A DNA stretch of 13,309 nt from Candidatus Dadabacteria bacterium (lineage in GTDB: Bacteria > Desulfobacterota_D > UBA1144 > Nemesobacterales > UBA2774): positions 1 to 13,309 of the forward strand of contig SMWY01000122.1 of NCBI GenBank assembly GCA_004356555.1, read 5' to 3'. A program made the position numbers and the translations under genes. The notes beneath the pieces were generated by a model that was given only the letters and a program-made list of their open reading frames with translations, was not told where the DNA came from and searched no databases. Positions 12,775 to 13,309 of this stretch are shown here, one piece after another (the first letter of the stretch is position 1; each line of letters begins with the position of its first letter).

Positions 12775-13309
12775 ATGAAAAGGACTAGAAACCTTCTTAT
12801 ACTTTTTGTATTTGTATCTTTAATTTCTATTCTATCGATAGGCGGCTGTAACAAAAACGGATCAAACGGCCAGCCCATTCCTCAAGATATCAGAGCAATT
12901 TTTAATAAGGCATTATACGATGGAGGATTCTGGGCTCTCAGGGTCGTAGATTTGGAAACAGGTGAAGTAATCTATAACCAGCGCTCGAACGACAAAATTT
13001 TCATAGCATCTGTTAGAAAAGTTTTCACAATAGGGGAAGCACTTAAAGAGTTTGGGCAGAACTTTATGTTCACAACGCCTATCCACAGGCAGGGATCAGT
13101 TAACGAAGAAGGTGTGCTTGAGGGTGATCTTATTCTTGTAGCCACAGGAGATTTCACGATGGGAGGAAGGAGAAATCCCAATGACACCATGGCAGTTACC
13201 AACTTTGACCATAACGATGCTAATAATCTTGGGAATGCTGTGTTAACTGCCCCAGACCCACTACAAGGATATAAAGACCTCGCAAAGCAGATAGCAGATT
13301 CCGGTGTTA
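12775..13309 (+). CDS. D-Ala-D-Ala carboxypeptidase/endopeptidase, PBP4/DacB type (S13), 3' truncated by window end
   Basis: The first 178 codons of a penicillin-binding protein of peptidase family S13 are present; it runs off the window. A signal ends in the lipobox SIGGC (Cys25), so this form is membrane-anchored, unlike the soluble periplasmic E. coli DacB. The start of the catalytic domain is clear: WALRVVDLETGEVIYNQRSN, then the SxxK motif Ser79-Val-Arg-Lys82 in IASVRKVFTIGEAL, and LEGDLILVATGD. The SxN and KTG motifs would lie beyond the window. An insert with TNFDHNDANNLGNAVLTAPD follows, as in one S13 subgroup. It should trim or cut peptidoglycan cross-links, alongside the MepA homologue 1.6 kb away. 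AAGGAG (12761-12766) lies 8 nt before ATG. A TATAAT at 12717-12722 could be its -10, though no -35 is apparent. Confidence 0.88.
   Translation, partial: MKRTRNLLILFVFVSLISILSIGGCNKNGSNGQPIPQDIRAIFNKALYDGGFWALRVVDLETGEVIYNQRSNDKIFIASVRKVFTIGEALKEFGQNFMFTTPIHRQGSVNEEGVLEGDLILVATGDFTMGGRRNPNDTMAVTNFDHNDANNLGNAVLTAPDPLQGYKDLAKQIADSGV

Overview
The window is an AT-rich stretch of a bacterial chromosome with short intergenic gaps. It has no phage, insertion-sequence, CRISPR or RNA genes that I can see. The gene set points to a diderm (Gram-negative) bacterium: a MepA-type murein endopeptidase, a PBP4/DacB-type D-Ala-D-Ala peptidase, several lipoproteins, and a DksA/TraR zinc-finger protein. The split transketolase, the deazaflavin-type nitroreductase homologue and the low GC suggest a little-cultured lineage, perhaps deltaproteobacterial or Dadabacteria-like. 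That placement is a guess; no rRNA or marker gene is present.

Layout. 1-1011: a small orphan gene with a strong terminator behind it, then a DksA/TraR-family regulator. 1207-3049: a two-gene operon for a split transketolase (TPP-binding half, then pyrimidine-binding half) with overlapping reading frames. 3088-3621 (-): a six-cysteine lipoprotein of unknown function. 3721-4716 (+): a stand-alone DUF2156 (MprF C-terminal type) acyltransferase-like protein. 4775-6331 (-): a sodium:solute symporter. 6403-7896 (+): a deazaflavin-type nitroreductase homologue followed by two exported proteins of unknown function. A perfect 15-bp inverted repeat separates this group from the next, convergent genes. 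8015-9179 (-): a TetR regulator followed by an AhpD-like protein, with matching operator palindromes in front of both. 9247-10260 (-): a polytopic membrane protein with histidines in its membrane segments. 10318-11151 (-): a MepA homologue. 11274-12641 (+): ArsR regulator, AHSA1/SRPBCC protein and an exported DUF1579-like protein, a likely operon. 12775-end (+): the first 178 codons of a lipoprotein-anchored DacB/S13 peptidase.

Regulation is the most informative layer. TetR appears to control itself and the AhpD gene through TTGAACGTTCAA-type sites that overlap recognisable promoters, and it keeps a Cys and a Lys at positions like the NemR redox switch. ArsR has a near-consensus promoter whose predicted transcription start falls on its ATG, and an inverted repeat covers that ATG. 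Several other genes without a Shine-Dalgarno (SD) sequence also have a -10-like hexamer 7-8 nt before ATG, which suggests that leaderless transcripts are common here. Genes with strong SDs, including several with TTG starts, are interspersed. I found no clear candidate for a wholly new multi-gene system. The best leads are the redox-sensing TetR/AhpD module, the leaderless ArsR/MepA divergent region, and the uncharacterised exported and membrane proteins.
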